Assembly: GCA_020544565.1 (NCBI GenBank)
Contig: CP078014.1
Span: 2,420,016 to 2,484,015 of the forward strand
Length of the DNA: 64,000 nt
Source: Bradyrhizobiaceae bacterium
GTDB lineage: Bacteria; Pseudomonadota; Alphaproteobacteria; Rhizobiales; Xanthobacteraceae
Reading direction: 5' to 3'
Shown: in pieces, positions 8,480-16,888 of the stretch
How the letters are laid out: every line of letters begins with the position of its first letter
Numbering within the stretch: position 1 is the first letter of the stretch
Program-made: the position numbers and the translations under genes
Notes under the pieces: model-generated
The model's input: the letters and a program-made list of their open reading frames with translations, nothing else
The model's database searches: none
Told to the model about the DNA's origin: nothing

Positions 8480-9855
8480 ACGTCGCTTCCGTGCAACGGC
8501 ATCCCAAGCGAGCGCAGTATATTCTGCACCTTGCTTACGTCGGCGGCCCGAACATTCACGCCATCATCGATAGCCACGGCCGCGGCGACGCCCGCCGCTT
8601 GTCCCGTCGCCATACACGCGGGCATGTTGCGGGAGCGCGCGTGGGCGGCGTGATCCGCAGCAATGCAGCGCCCCGCCACGAGCAGTTGCTCGACGCCCAT
8701 CGGCACCAGCGAACGATAGGGAATTTCGTAAGGCGGCAATCCCTGGAAATCCACATCGCCGCCTTTTGGGTCGTGAATATCGAGGGCGGAGACGTCGGCT
8801 GCGATACTGTCCTCGAAATACGTTCCGTCGATGGTGTCCGGGCCCGTCAGGACATATTCGCCGAGGACATGGCGGGTCTCACGCACGCCGAGGACGGGGG
8901 CGACCTGGCCGATCCGGGCATTTTCAAAGCCCGGCACGCGCTCGCGCAGGAAGCGCGCCGTGGCTTCGATCTGCCGGTAGCACTCCACGATGGCGGCTGT
9001 GAACTCGACCGGCGAGAAAATATCGATGCCCAGCACCCGGGTGGCATTGACGTACATGAGACCGTCGGCCGTCTTCAGCGTAATGTTGTCACGCTGCAAT
9101 TTCACGCCCTCCTCCTCCGAGAAGGACCTGAGCATGTTGTTAAAGCCCGTGAGCCACAGGCCGTAATCGAGATCCGCTTCGTTCTCGGGGATGGCGCGGG
9201 CCGGAATATCGTTGCTCGTTCGCGCCCACGCCGCGAGCTTCTTAATATCGACCTTGGTCATCGTATAATACATCGAGACCGGCTGCATGGTGACGTCTGA
9301 ATCGCCGGCCCCCATGACAAACGGAACGTTGGCCTGCGCCGCGATATCTGCGTCGGCCGAGCAGTCGATGACGACCTTGGACCGAATGAACTGCCGCCCT
9401 GCCTTGCATTCGACGATAACGCCCTTGATTGCGCCATCCTCGACGACCGGGCCAGAAACGAATGTTTCAAAAAGTATCTGAACGCCCGAATCGACGCACA
9501 ATCGCGTCATCAGGATTTTCATCGTCTCGGGATCGCACGGAGACGCGATTTTGACGCCCCCTGTCTTGGTCAGAGCCATGTAGTCCGCACCGGCCCCGCC
9601 GACAGAACGGGCGAGGTCCCACACTTCGAGCGGAAGGCCGCCGACAAGCGCGCCTGAAGGCTTGGTGTTCAATCCCAGGGTCAGGTTCCCTCCGAGCGAA
9701 CCGAAACGCTCGATCAGCACGACTTTCTTCCCCAGTCGCGCCGCGGAGATGGCCGCGAAGGGTCCTGTCGTTCCGCCGCCAACCACGACGATATCTGCAT
9801 CCATCAGAATCGGTATCTGGCGTGCTGGTTCAGTAATGCATTGCGTCGTCGCCAA
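8470..9855 (-). CDS. FAD-dependent oxidoreductase (FAD_oxidored family)
   Basis: A 461-residue flavoprotein with a Rossmann dinucleotide site VVVGGGTTGPFAA near its N-terminus, IERFGSLGGNLT, a second FAD contact (VVIDCSADADIAAQANVPF) and the family C-terminus (MPACMATGQAAGVAAAVAID). Enzymes of this family oxidise or reduce small organic acids and related compounds; the substrate here is unknown. I choose the TTG start at 9855, with GGGAGG 7 bases before it. The ATG at 9804 has no ribosome site, and the longest reading (to 9966) would run through the operator dyads at 9898-9927. It is likely co-regulated with the importer by the IclR protein. Confidence 0.85.
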   Translation of the reverse strand: MATTQCITEPARQIPILMDADIVVVGGGTTGPFAAISAARLGKKVVLIERFGSLGGNLTLGLNTKPSGALVGGLPLEVWDLARSVGGAGADYMALTKTGGVKIASPCDPETMKILMTRLCVDSGVQILFETFVSGPVVEDGAIKGVIVECKAGRQFIRSKVVIDCSADADIAAQANVPFVMGAGDSDVTMQPVSMYYTMTKVDIKKLAAWARTSNDIPARAIPENEADLDYGLWLTGFNNMLRSFSEEEGVKLQRDNITLKTADGLMYVNATRVLGIDIFSPVEFTAAIVECYRQIEATARFLRERVPGFENARIGQVAPVLGVRETRHVLGEYVLTGPDTIDGTYFEDSIAADVSALDIHDPKGGDVDFQGLPPYEIPYRSLVPMGVEQLLVAGRCIAADHAAHARSRNMPACMATGQAAGVAAAVAIDDGVNVRAADVSKVQNILRSLGMPLHGSDVKN

Positions 9856-9897
9856 AGTCGGCCTCCCGGAGGTCTTGCTCGTGTGGGGAATACTATA

Positions 9898-9927
9898 TGC
9901 TTCTCTAATGAAGCAATAATTCATTAG
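9898..9927. promoter_or_regulatory. Probable IclR operator 2 (double dyad before FAD oxidoreductase)
   Basis: The first dyad is TGCTTC-TCTAAT-GAAGCA (9898-9915, perfect 6-bp arms). Overlapping it, CTAATGAA (9905-9912) and TTCATTAG (9920-9927) form a second perfect inverted repeat with a 7-base gap. The set sits 43 bases before the TTG start at 9855. Its core matches operator 1 at 7369-7386. Confidence 0.6.
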
Positions 9928-10000
9928 CGATATGTTGCAACGGAAGACCCGTTCCGTCAAGTACACGGTCGGGCGGCCGTGATTGACCGACGTTAGCGAC

Positions 10001-10018
10001 GGGCGTTAAGGGCGTTAA
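10001..10018. repeat. Tandem 9-bp direct repeat
   Basis: GGGCGTTAA occurs twice head to tail in the divergent spacer between the FAD oxidoreductase and hydrolase genes. It could be a binding site with one-turn spacing or a chance slippage repeat. Confidence 0.5.
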
Positions 10019-10059
10019 ACCCCCGGCTCACTCCAGAAAATTGAATTCCGCTGATCAAG

Positions 10060-10075
10060 ATGAAATAGATTTCAT
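10060..10075. promoter_or_regulatory. Perfect palindrome upstream of hydrolase
   Basis: ATGAAAT-AG-ATTTCAT has perfect 7-bp arms and lies 51 bases before the start of the alpha/beta hydrolase. The arms are oriented opposite to the IclR dyads (GAA outside rather than inside), so a different regulator may bind. Confidence 0.5.
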
Positions 10076-10126
10076 TCGGGCGGAGGTCTCGCCCATTTGC
10101 ACGCCGCCGCCAAAATCGGAGAAAGC

Positions 10127-11305
10127 ATGACGTCTTTGGAGCCACTCAATCGCGAATTGCCAAAGGGTATCCGCGCGCGTTTCGTCGAGAATGTGAATGG
10201 ACTGACGATGCACGTCCTCGAGGCCGGCTTCGAGACTCCGGGCCGGCCGGCGTTGCTGCTGCTTCACGGTTTTCCCGAACTGGCTTACAGCTGGCGCAAG
10301 GTGATGGCGCCGCTCGCAGCGGCGGGATTTCATGTCATCGCGCCTGATCAGCGCGGTTATGGGCGCACCACCGGTTGGGACGATCGCTATCACGGCGACT
10401 TAAGCTCATTCCGCCTTATGAATCTCGTGCGTGACGCGCTAGGATTGGTGTCCGCTTTCGGCTACAGGTCCGTTGCTGCTGTCGTGGGCCACGATTATGG
10501 ATCAAGTGTTGCCGCCTACTGCGCGCTGATCCGTCCAGACGTGTTCAAATCCGTCGTGCTGATGAGCGCGCCCTTCGGAGGGCCGCCGCCGCTACCGTTC
10601 AACACGATCGCCGCGCCACCGTCCGGCCGCCCGGCCATCGACATCAACGAAGCCCTCGCGGCTCTCAACCCGCCGCGTCGCCACTATCATGAGTATTATT
10701 CAAGCCCGGGCGCCAATGACGACATGGTCAACTGCCCGCAGGGCATCCATGATTTTCTACGCGCCTACTATCATCACAAGAGCGCTGACTGGAAGAACAA
10801 CCGGCCCTTTCCTCTGAAATCCTGGAGCGCGTCGGAACTGTCCAAGCTGCCGACCTATTACGTCATGGAACGCGGCAAAGGCATGGCGGAAACAGTCGCT
10901 GCGGAATTTCCATCCCCCGCCGAAATCGAATCGTGCACATGGCTAACGGACGAAGAACTGCGTCTTTACAGCAGTGAGTTCGCCAGGACTGGTTTTCAAG
11001 GCGGACTGCAATGGTATCGATGCCGGTTTGTCCCGGAATTTATTGCAGAACTCGAGACGTTCTCGGGACTGACGATCGATATTCCGTCCTGTTTCATCGC
11101 GGGCAAGAGCGACTGGGGGTACCTTCAGAAGCCCGGAGACTTCGAGCGAATGCAGGCCCAATCATGCACCAGAATGCGCGGCTGCCATTTGATCGAAGGA
11201 GCCGGCCATTGGGTGCAACAGGAGAAAGCCGGAGAAGTAACAGCCACAATCCTGGACTTTGTTCGGGACGCCTCTTTGCAACCAGAGGAGCAGAACAAGC
11301 ATTGA
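10127..11305 (+). CDS. Alpha/beta hydrolase, epoxide-hydrolase-like
   Basis: A 392-residue cytoplasmic hydrolase. The oxyanion motif HGFP is at 47-50. The nucleophile elbow is GHDYG with Asp123 rather than Ser, the mark of epoxide hydrolases and dehalogenases. SDWGY offers the acid and GAGHW (about His361) the catalytic His. The lid region (about 170-290) contains several Tyr residues that could activate an epoxide. GGAGAAAGC precedes ATG 10127; a 10-codon longer start at 10097 lacks a ribosome site. It is longer than typical epoxide hydrolases (about 300-330). It stands alone on the plus strand behind a perfect palindrome. Epoxide hydrolase fits better than haloalkane dehalogenase because of HGFP; the substrate is unknown. 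Confidence 0.85.
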   Translation: MTSLEPLNRELPKGIRARFVENVNGLTMHVLEAGFETPGRPALLLLHGFPELAYSWRKVMAPLAAAGFHVIAPDQRGYGRTTGWDDRYHGDLSSFRLMNLVRDALGLVSAFGYRSVAAVVGHDYGSSVAAYCALIRPDVFKSVVLMSAPFGGPPPLPFNTIAAPPSGRPAIDINEALAALNPPRRHYHEYYSSPGANDDMVNCPQGIHDFLRAYYHHKSADWKNNRPFPLKSWSASELSKLPTYYVMERGKGMAETVAAEFPSPAEIESCTWLTDEELRLYSSEFARTGFQGGLQWYRCRFVPEFIAELETFSGLTIDIPSCFIAGKSDWGYLQKPGDFERMQAQSCTRMRGCHLIEGAGHWVQQEKAGEVTATILDFVRDASLQPEEQNKH

Positions 11306-11652
11306 CGTCGGCCCTCTCGTCCGAAGCTTATTTTCCGCAGCTTATTTTGAGTGATCGGCCCTCAGCACATCGCTCTCTCAGAGATCGGCACGAGGCCGGT
11401 ATCCTCCGTGACGAGGACGGTGAGTACGGCAGTTGCACCAGCGCAATGATGATCACATCCACCAAGTCATCGGTCTCAAGGCGTGCGCCGCTGCGTCCTG
11501 ATCGCGGAATCGATCTGACCGAATGGTGCGCATGAAGACGACCGTAGCATCGCCACGGTTACGGGCGCGGATTCCATCGCCTCCTCGGGCAGTGCGACCT
11601 TCCACGACAGCTTGGGAGAACCGGCGGTGTGACAGCATGCAGGCCACGCTCG
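11306..11652. other. Intergenic region between convergent genes, no gene seen
   Basis: These 347 bases separate the hydrolase and CoA-ligase stops. Short open frames exist on both strands (for example a 64-codon minus-strand frame at 11453-11647), but none resembles a family I know and none has a convincing ribosome site. No T-run hairpin was found. Confidence 0.5.
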
Positions 11653-13173
11653 CTACGTGGGCGCGCGATTTTTCCAGTAAGGATCGCGCAGCTTGCGCTT
11701 GAAGATCTTGCCGCTGGCCTCGCGCGGGAGTTCATCGAGGAACTTGATGTCCTTCGGCACCTTGAAATTCGCCAGCCGCTTGCGGAGATAATCCTGCACA
11801 TCCTTCGACGTCAGCGTCGCCCCGGCATCCTGCTCGATGCAGGCCATCAGCCGCTCGCCGAATTCGTCATCCGGAATACCGAACACCGCGCAGTCGCGCA
11901 CACCCTTCATGCCGATCAGCGTGTTCTCGATTTCCGCGGGATAGATATTGACCCCACCCGAAATCACCATGTCGCGCTTGCGGTCGCACAGGAACAGGTA
12001 GCCGTCCTCGTCGAGATAACCGACGTCGCCGACGCTGATCAGCCCCTCGCGGCCCGCTTCCTCGCGCGCGCCCGCCTTGCGATGATAGTCGAAGTCCGGG
12101 ATCGCGGTCTGGCGCATGAAAATCTCACCGATCTCGTTGACCCCGCACGGCTCGCCGTTCGGCCCAAAAATTTTCACGACACCGCCCTCGATCGCTCGTC
12201 CGACGGTGCCGGGCTTGGCCAGCGCTTCCTGCGCCGAATGCCAGATCGGAATGCCGGTTTCGGTCGAGCCGAAATATTCATGAACCACCGGCCCCCACCA
12301 TTTGATCATCGCCTGCTTCACCTCGACGGGACACGGCGCGGCGCCATGCACCACAAAGCGAAGCGACGACAGATCGTAACGGGACTTCACCTCATCGTGC
12401 AGCCGCAACAGACGCACGAACATGGTCGGCACCATATGCATGTGCGTGACCTTGTGCCGCTCGATGAGTTGCAACAGGTCCTCCGGATCGAAGCGTGGTT
12501 CGAGTACAATGGTACAGCCGTGACGGAACGCCAGCATGCCGTAGGAATTCGGCGCCGAGTGATACATCGGCCCGTTCATCAGGATGACCTGATCCTCGTT
12601 CGGCTTCACGCCGTAGGTCATGGCGCTGACGCGTTCGGCGGCGACCATCTGCTCCGGCAGCATCGGCTGACGGCGCACGCCCTTGGGTCGGCCCGTGGTG
12701 CCGGAGGTATAGAACATCGGCGATGCCCGGCCCGGCGCATCTCGCGACGCTGAGAAGCCATCGCGCCAAGTGTCCCAATTGATGCCATCATCGGGCACAC
12801 GCGCGAGTTCGGGCGAGACACCAAACGCGGCGGCGATCTCCGGCGGCGTTTCCACCACCAGGAGCGGCAATCGCCTGGGCAGACCGTCCTTGATCTGCGG
12901 CAACAGATCAGCGTGGCAAACCAGCGCCTGCGCGCCGCTGTCGGCAAGAATGTAGGCGACTTCTTCAGCCTTGAGGTGCCAGTTGATCGGCACCACGGGC
13001 GAGCCGAGCATCGCCGCCGCCGATGAAGCCTCGAAGAATGCAAAATCATTGCGCAGCATCAGCCCCACCGGCGCGCCATCACGCACACCGAGCGCCTTGA
13101 AGCCGTTGGCGGCGCGCGCGATATGCTCCCATATCTCGGGATAACTGATCCGGCGCTCGCCGCTGATGATCAT
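11653..13173 (-). CDS. AMP-dependent acyl-CoA synthetase/ligase
   Basis: A 506-residue ANL-superfamily enzyme that activates a carboxylic acid to its CoA thioester with ATP. The P-loop-like motif is FYTSGTTGRPKGVRR, the ATP-binding motif GSTETG, the hinge GDVGYLDEDGYLFLCDRKRD, and the C-terminal catalytic Lys lies in LPREASGKIFKRKL. ATG 13173 (MIISGERRISYPE) has GGAG nearby. The longer reading from 13200 would begin inside the T-run of the upstream terminator, so it is rejected. The protein lacks the 15-25 leader residues common in the family. It follows a Liv-type binding protein and nitronate monooxygenase on the same strand but is separated from them by a strong hairpin. The acid substrate is unknown. 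Confidence 0.9.
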   Translation of the reverse strand: MIISGERRISYPEIWEHIARAANGFKALGVRDGAPVGLMLRNDFAFFEASSAAAMLGSPVVPINWHLKAEEVAYILADSGAQALVCHADLLPQIKDGLPRRLPLLVVETPPEIAAAFGVSPELARVPDDGINWDTWRDGFSASRDAPGRASPMFYTSGTTGRPKGVRRQPMLPEQMVAAERVSAMTYGVKPNEDQVILMNGPMYHSAPNSYGMLAFRHGCTIVLEPRFDPEDLLQLIERHKVTHMHMVPTMFVRLLRLHDEVKSRYDLSSLRFVVHGAAPCPVEVKQAMIKWWGPVVHEYFGSTETGIPIWHSAQEALAKPGTVGRAIEGGVVKIFGPNGEPCGVNEIGEIFMRQTAIPDFDYHRKAGAREEAGREGLISVGDVGYLDEDGYLFLCDRKRDMVISGGVNIYPAEIENTLIGMKGVRDCAVFGIPDDEFGERLMACIEQDAGATLTSKDVQDYLRKRLANFKVPKDIKFLDELPREASGKIFKRKLRDPYWKNRAPT

Positions 13174-13186
13174 GGTGCCGCTCCAG

Positions 13187-13235
13187 CGCAAAAACAACAA
13201 AACAGGCGCGCCTCGCGATCGGGAAGCACGCCTGT
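13187..13235 (-). terminator. Rho-independent terminator after the binding-protein gene
   Basis: On the minus strand ACAGGCG (13229-13235) pairs with CGCCTGT (13202-13208) around a 20-base loop. It is followed by TTTTGTTGTTTTTG, which ends near 13187. It lies 14 bases after the binding-protein stop at 13249 and before the CoA-ligase start at 13173, so it should end or attenuate the operon there. Confidence 0.7.
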
Positions 13236-13248
13236 CACAGGCATTTGT

Positions 13249-14442
13249 CTATTGGTCGTCGAGCACCTTGCCGAAGCCGACCCAGCTCTTGCCGTCAAAA
13301 CGGCGGAGAAGAAGCTGCTGGAACGGCAGATAATCGTCTGGCCCCGTGTTCACCGTGATTCCGGGCAGCAACAGCGGCAGGTGCACGTCTTTCAGTGATG
13401 CGGCCTGCCGCTTGATGTTCTCGCTGCTGAAATCATCCTTGCAAGCCCTGAGAACAGAAACCATCAACTGCGCGTAGTGATAGCCGGCGGCATAGTTCGA
13501 ATTGTTGAGATCCGCATTCGGCAGGTACTGCTTCATGAACGCGAAGTATTCCTTCACGCCGGGATCGTTCGCCCACTGCACATCGTTGACGTCCTTCTGG
13601 CTGCTGGACGAGATCATGCCGACGGCATTCTCCAGCCCCGCCGGAGCAAGGAACGAAATCGACGCCGCCGATGTCGGCAGGAACGTCATTTCCGGCTTCC
13701 AGCCAAGCTCGGCAATGCCCTTGATGAATTGCGACGTGAATTTACCCAACACCACACCGAACAGAACATCGGCGCCGGACGCCTTCAGTGTCGCAAGCTG
13801 CGAGCTGATAGTGGGCGCGGTGACCTCATAGTTCACTTCGGACACGATCATGGTCGCAGCCTTGTCGCCCAGCGCGCGCTTGAAGCCGCTGACATAGTCG
13901 CGGCCGAAATCATCGTTTTGCGCCAGAATAGCGATCTTCGCGTTCGGCTTCGTCGCCAGAATATGCTTGGCGTAGATCACGCCTTCGGATGCATAAGCCG
14001 CCATGCCCGGCATGGTGTAAGGAAAATTCTTTGGATCAGCCCACTTGGTCGCGCCGCTCAGCACGAACAACTGCGGAATCTTCTTGCCGTTGAGGTAACG
14101 GTGCACGGCATTGTTGGTCGCAGTGCCGAGCGAGGCGAACATTACCTGCACTTCGTCCTGCTCGACCAGCTTGCGTGTGTGCTCGACGGTTTTCGGCGGC
14201 GAATAAGCATCGTCCATGCTGATGAATTTGATCTTGCGGCCATTGATGCCGCCTTCAGCATTGATCTTCTCAAAATACGCCTCCTGAACGCGGCCGATCG
14301 CCCCGAATCCGGACAGTGGGCCGCTGTATGGCAAGGTTTGCCCGATGCGGATTTCGCTTCTGGTGTCGGCCTGCGCCTGCGTCAGCGCGCCGACTGCAAG
14401 CGTCAGGACGGCTATCGCCCGCAGTGATCCGGCTCTCATCAT
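13249..14442 (-). CDS. Liv-type ABC transporter substrate-binding protein (orphan)
   Basis: A 397-residue periplasmic binding protein of the branched-chain amino acid/HAAT type. The signal peptide MMRAGSLRAIAVLTLAVGAL ends near AQA-DTRSEI. The mature protein has the Liv fold signature (IRIGQTLPYSGPLSGFG, INAEGGINGRKIKFISMDD, VQVMFASLGT, AILAQNDDFGRDY). GGGAGGAGGCAGAGC precedes the start. No LivH/M/G/F genes adjoin it, so it must feed an importer encoded elsewhere. The nitronate monooxygenase gene lies 64 bases upstream on the same strand and a terminator follows. Ligands of related proteins include aromatic and branched carboxylic acids; this one is unknown. Confidence 0.92.
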   Translation of the reverse strand: MMRAGSLRAIAVLTLAVGALTQAQADTRSEIRIGQTLPYSGPLSGFGAIGRVQEAYFEKINAEGGINGRKIKFISMDDAYSPPKTVEHTRKLVEQDEVQVMFASLGTATNNAVHRYLNGKKIPQLFVLSGATKWADPKNFPYTMPGMAAYASEGVIYAKHILATKPNAKIAILAQNDDFGRDYVSGFKRALGDKAATMIVSEVNYEVTAPTISSQLATLKASGADVLFGVVLGKFTSQFIKGIAELGWKPEMTFLPTSAASISFLAPAGLENAVGMISSSSQKDVNDVQWANDPGVKEYFAFMKQYLPNADLNNSNYAAGYHYAQLMVSVLRACKDDFSSENIKRQAASLKDVHLPLLLPGITVNTGPDDYLPFQQLLLRRFDGKSWVGFGKVLDDQ

Positions 14443-14506
14443 GCTCTGCCTCCTCCCGGTTGATTATTGTTGTGTGGCCGCACCTGAGCGCAGCCGCAAC
14501 TATCGT

Positions 14507-15481
14507 TCACGCGCTGATGCGTTTTGCGAAATCGCCGCTGGCGTCTGCGAATTCGCTCTTCAGGCACGCGACCAGTTCGGCTACCGACGGAACGTCAGAT
14601 ATCTGACCGATACCCTGTCCGCATCCCCAGATATCTCGCCAGGCCTTGGCTTTCATGTTGCCGCCCGAGCCGAAGTTCATCTTGCTCTTGTCCGCCACCG
14701 GCAGATTGTCCGGATCGAGACCGGCGGCTGCGATCGACGGGCCGAGATAGTTGCCGTGAATACCGGTGAACAGATTGGTGTAGACCGTGTCATGCGCGGC
14801 ATATTCAGTCAGCGCCTTTTTGTACGCCGGATCGGCATTGGCCTCAACGGTCGCGATGAAGCGCGTGCCCATGTAGGCCATGTCCGCGCCAAGCGCGAGC
14901 GCGGACGCGATGCCCCAGCCATCGGAGATCGCGCCCGACAGCAGAATGGTACCCTTGAACCATTGCTTCACTTCGCGCACCAGCGCGAATGGCGACAGCG
15001 TGCCGGCATGGCCGCCCGCGCCTGCGCAAACCAGAATCAGACCATCGACGCCCTGCTCCGCAGCCTTGCGCGCGTGCTTGACGTTGATGACGTCGTGGAA
15101 CACCACGCCGCCATAGGAATGCGCGGCCTCGACGATTTCGGACGGCGGACGCAGCGAGGTGATGATGACCGGAACCTTGTGCTTCACACAGGTCTCCATG
15201 TCCTTCATCAGGCGGTCGTTGGAGGCGTGGCAGATCTGGTTGACCGCGTAGGGCGCAACCTTCTTGTCCGGATTTTTCGCCTGATACTCGCCCAGTTCAT
15301 CCTCGATCCGGGTCAGCCATTCACCGAGCTTCTCGACCGGGCGCGCATTCAGCGCCGGAAACGAGCCGACGATACCGGCCTTGCACTGCGCGATCACGAG
15401 TTCGGGGCCGGAGACGATAAAGAGCGGCGAGCCGAGAACGGGCAGTTCAAGCTTATTGTTAAGCGAGGCTGGAAGCGGCAT
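14507..15481 (-). CDS. Nitronate monooxygenase (2-nitropropane dioxygenase family)
   Basis: A 324-residue FMN-binding TIM-barrel enzyme. Flavin and phosphate contacts are visible in LPVLGSPLFIVSGPELVIAQ, GVDGLILVCAGAGGHAG with the conserved GGHAG, ILLSGAISDGWGIASALALG and ADMAYMGTRFIAT. The family oxidises alkyl nitronates, including propionate-3-nitronate, to carbonyl compounds; several members have other or unknown substrates. The ORF is open up to 15607, but ATG 15481 has AGGAAC 8 bases ahead and the family N-terminus starts there. The longer version would also overlap the divergent LysR gene. It is the first gene of an operon with the orphan Liv binding protein. Confidence 0.9.
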   Translation of the reverse strand: MPLPASLNNKLELPVLGSPLFIVSGPELVIAQCKAGIVGSFPALNARPVEKLGEWLTRIEDELGEYQAKNPDKKVAPYAVNQICHASNDRLMKDMETCVKHKVPVIITSLRPPSEIVEAAHSYGGVVFHDVINVKHARKAAEQGVDGLILVCAGAGGHAGTLSPFALVREVKQWFKGTILLSGAISDGWGIASALALGADMAYMGTRFIATVEANADPAYKKALTEYAAHDTVYTNLFTGIHGNYLGPSIAAAGLDPDNLPVADKSKMNFGSGGNMKAKAWRDIWGCGQGIGQISDVPSVAELVACLKSEFADASGDFAKRISA

Positions 15482-15542
15482 CGGACTGTTCCTGTTTTGA
15501 ATGTAAGCAACGATAACATCTTGACCTCGCGCACCGAATGTC

Positions 15543-15558
15543 CAATTCTGAACAATTG
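15543..15558. promoter_or_regulatory. Possible LysR box between nitronate monooxygenase and LysR
   Basis: CAATT-CTGAAC-AATTG is a 16-bp dyad with 5-bp arms in the 94-base divergent spacer. It fits the loose T-N11-A style of LysR sites and lies 18 bases before the LysR start. Short arms make this tentative. Confidence 0.35.
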
Positions 15559-15575
15559 CATTGTCAAGTTTGAAC

Positions 15576-16478
15576 ATGATGGATTGGGACCTCTGCAAGA
15601 CGTTCATGGCCGTCGCCGAATCCGGCAGCTACCTCGCTGCGGCGCGGCGCTTGCGCTCGAGTCATCCCACCGTGAGCCGTGACATCGCCGCGCTGGAAGC
15701 CCAGCTCGGAACCAAATTGTTCGTCCGCTCCAATGAGGGCCTGACGCTGACGGCACAGGGCCGCCGTTTCCACGAACATGCTGCCGCGATGGAAATGGCC
15801 GCGCTCCGCGCCGAAGCCGCCGTATCAGCCAGAGGCAACAGGGCGCGCGGACTGGTCAAGTTCTCGATCGGCCCGACACTCGCGGCCTATTGGCTGATGC
15901 CGCACATGGCATCCTTCATCGCAAACCATCCCAATGTTCAGATCGAATTCGTCACTCATCCGTTTCCGGTCAGCGTGCGCAAGCGCGAGGCCGATATCGT
16001 GCTGCGCATCTATCAGAGCGGCGACGAAAATCTGGTCGGCCGCAGGATCGCGCGGCTCGGCGTCGGCTTCTATGCCTCACGCGACTATGCGGCGCGTCAC
16101 CCCCTGCCCGCGAACCGCGACGACTGGAAACATCACAGCATCATCGGCTTCGCCGACCGTGCCTCAAATGCCGAACTCGGACGCTGGAGCGATCAAGTGG
16201 CGCGACAGGCCACCGTGGTGATGCGCTGTTCGTCGCAGGCCGACATGCTGGCGGCCGTGCGCGCCGGTGTCGGGATCTGCGCCTTGTCCTGCATCGTGGC
16301 CGACGCACACGACGATCTGATCCGCGTCTCCCCCCAAAAGCTCGCCGGAATTTCCGATATCTGGCTGCTGGCGCATCCCGATCTGATCGATCTTCCGCCG
16401 GTGCGCGCAGTAATCGATTTCGTGACACAACGCTCGCGCGCCGATCGCGAACTTCTCAGCGGCGGCGCAAGGACTTAG
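15576..16478 (+). CDS. LysR-family transcriptional regulator
   Basis: A 300-residue regulator. The winged helix occupies about 1-62 (MMDWDLCKTFMAVAESGSYL, AAARRLRSSHPTVSRDIAALE) and the effector domain about 88-290 (RGLVKFSIGPTLAAYWLMPH, VGICALSCIVAD). The HTH resembles the LysR subgroup that begins with DWDLC and often acts next to a divergent enzyme gene. ATG 15576 or 15579 fits the family start; the ORF itself opens at 15561. It is divergent from the nitronate monooxygenase and is its likely regulator. Confidence 0.9.
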   Translation: MMDWDLCKTFMAVAESGSYLAAARRLRSSHPTVSRDIAALEAQLGTKLFVRSNEGLTLTAQGRRFHEHAAAMEMAALRAEAAVSARGNRARGLVKFSIGPTLAAYWLMPHMASFIANHPNVQIEFVTHPFPVSVRKREADIVLRIYQSGDENLVGRRIARLGVGFYASRDYAARHPLPANRDDWKHHSIIGFADRASNAELGRWSDQVARQATVVMRCSSQADMLAAVRAGVGICALSCIVADAHDDLIRVSPQKLAGISDIWLLAHPDLIDLPPVRAVIDFVTQRSRADRELLSGGART

Positions 16479-16888
16479 CGCCGAATCCTCTTGTATTGAC
16501 GGCCGAGATACCGACGATACAGGGACAAACCAGCGCGACACCAGCGTCGAGGCGATCGCAAAGCACAATGCGGCCTATCTCACTGACGCGAACGGGGAGA
16601 TCGCACGGCGCACGCCGTGTCTTCTGATGTGCTCAGACCTCCTCGGACCGTCGCGCCCTTGGACGGCCGCTCCGGCAGCTTGTGGCGCCTCGGTCGCGGT
16701 GCGACTTCTCGGGGGCCGCTATGTCGGGCCATCCTGATGCAAAACTACGATTAGAAAGGACTTGTGCAGGAAACGCGCGTCGGCTTATCCTGCCGGCATT
16801 GAGCTGACGGCATCTTACGTATGACCCGCGTTCCCGTTTGCGGCTATGCTTGCCCACGGTTGAACGGCGCTGGTCTATTGAGTGGGTC
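16479..16888. other. Intergenic region, nothing recognised
   Basis: 410 bases between the LysR and AraC genes, both on the plus strand. Open frames here are short and match no family I know. The AraC promoter must lie in it, but I see no convincing operator or terminator. Confidence 0.5.
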
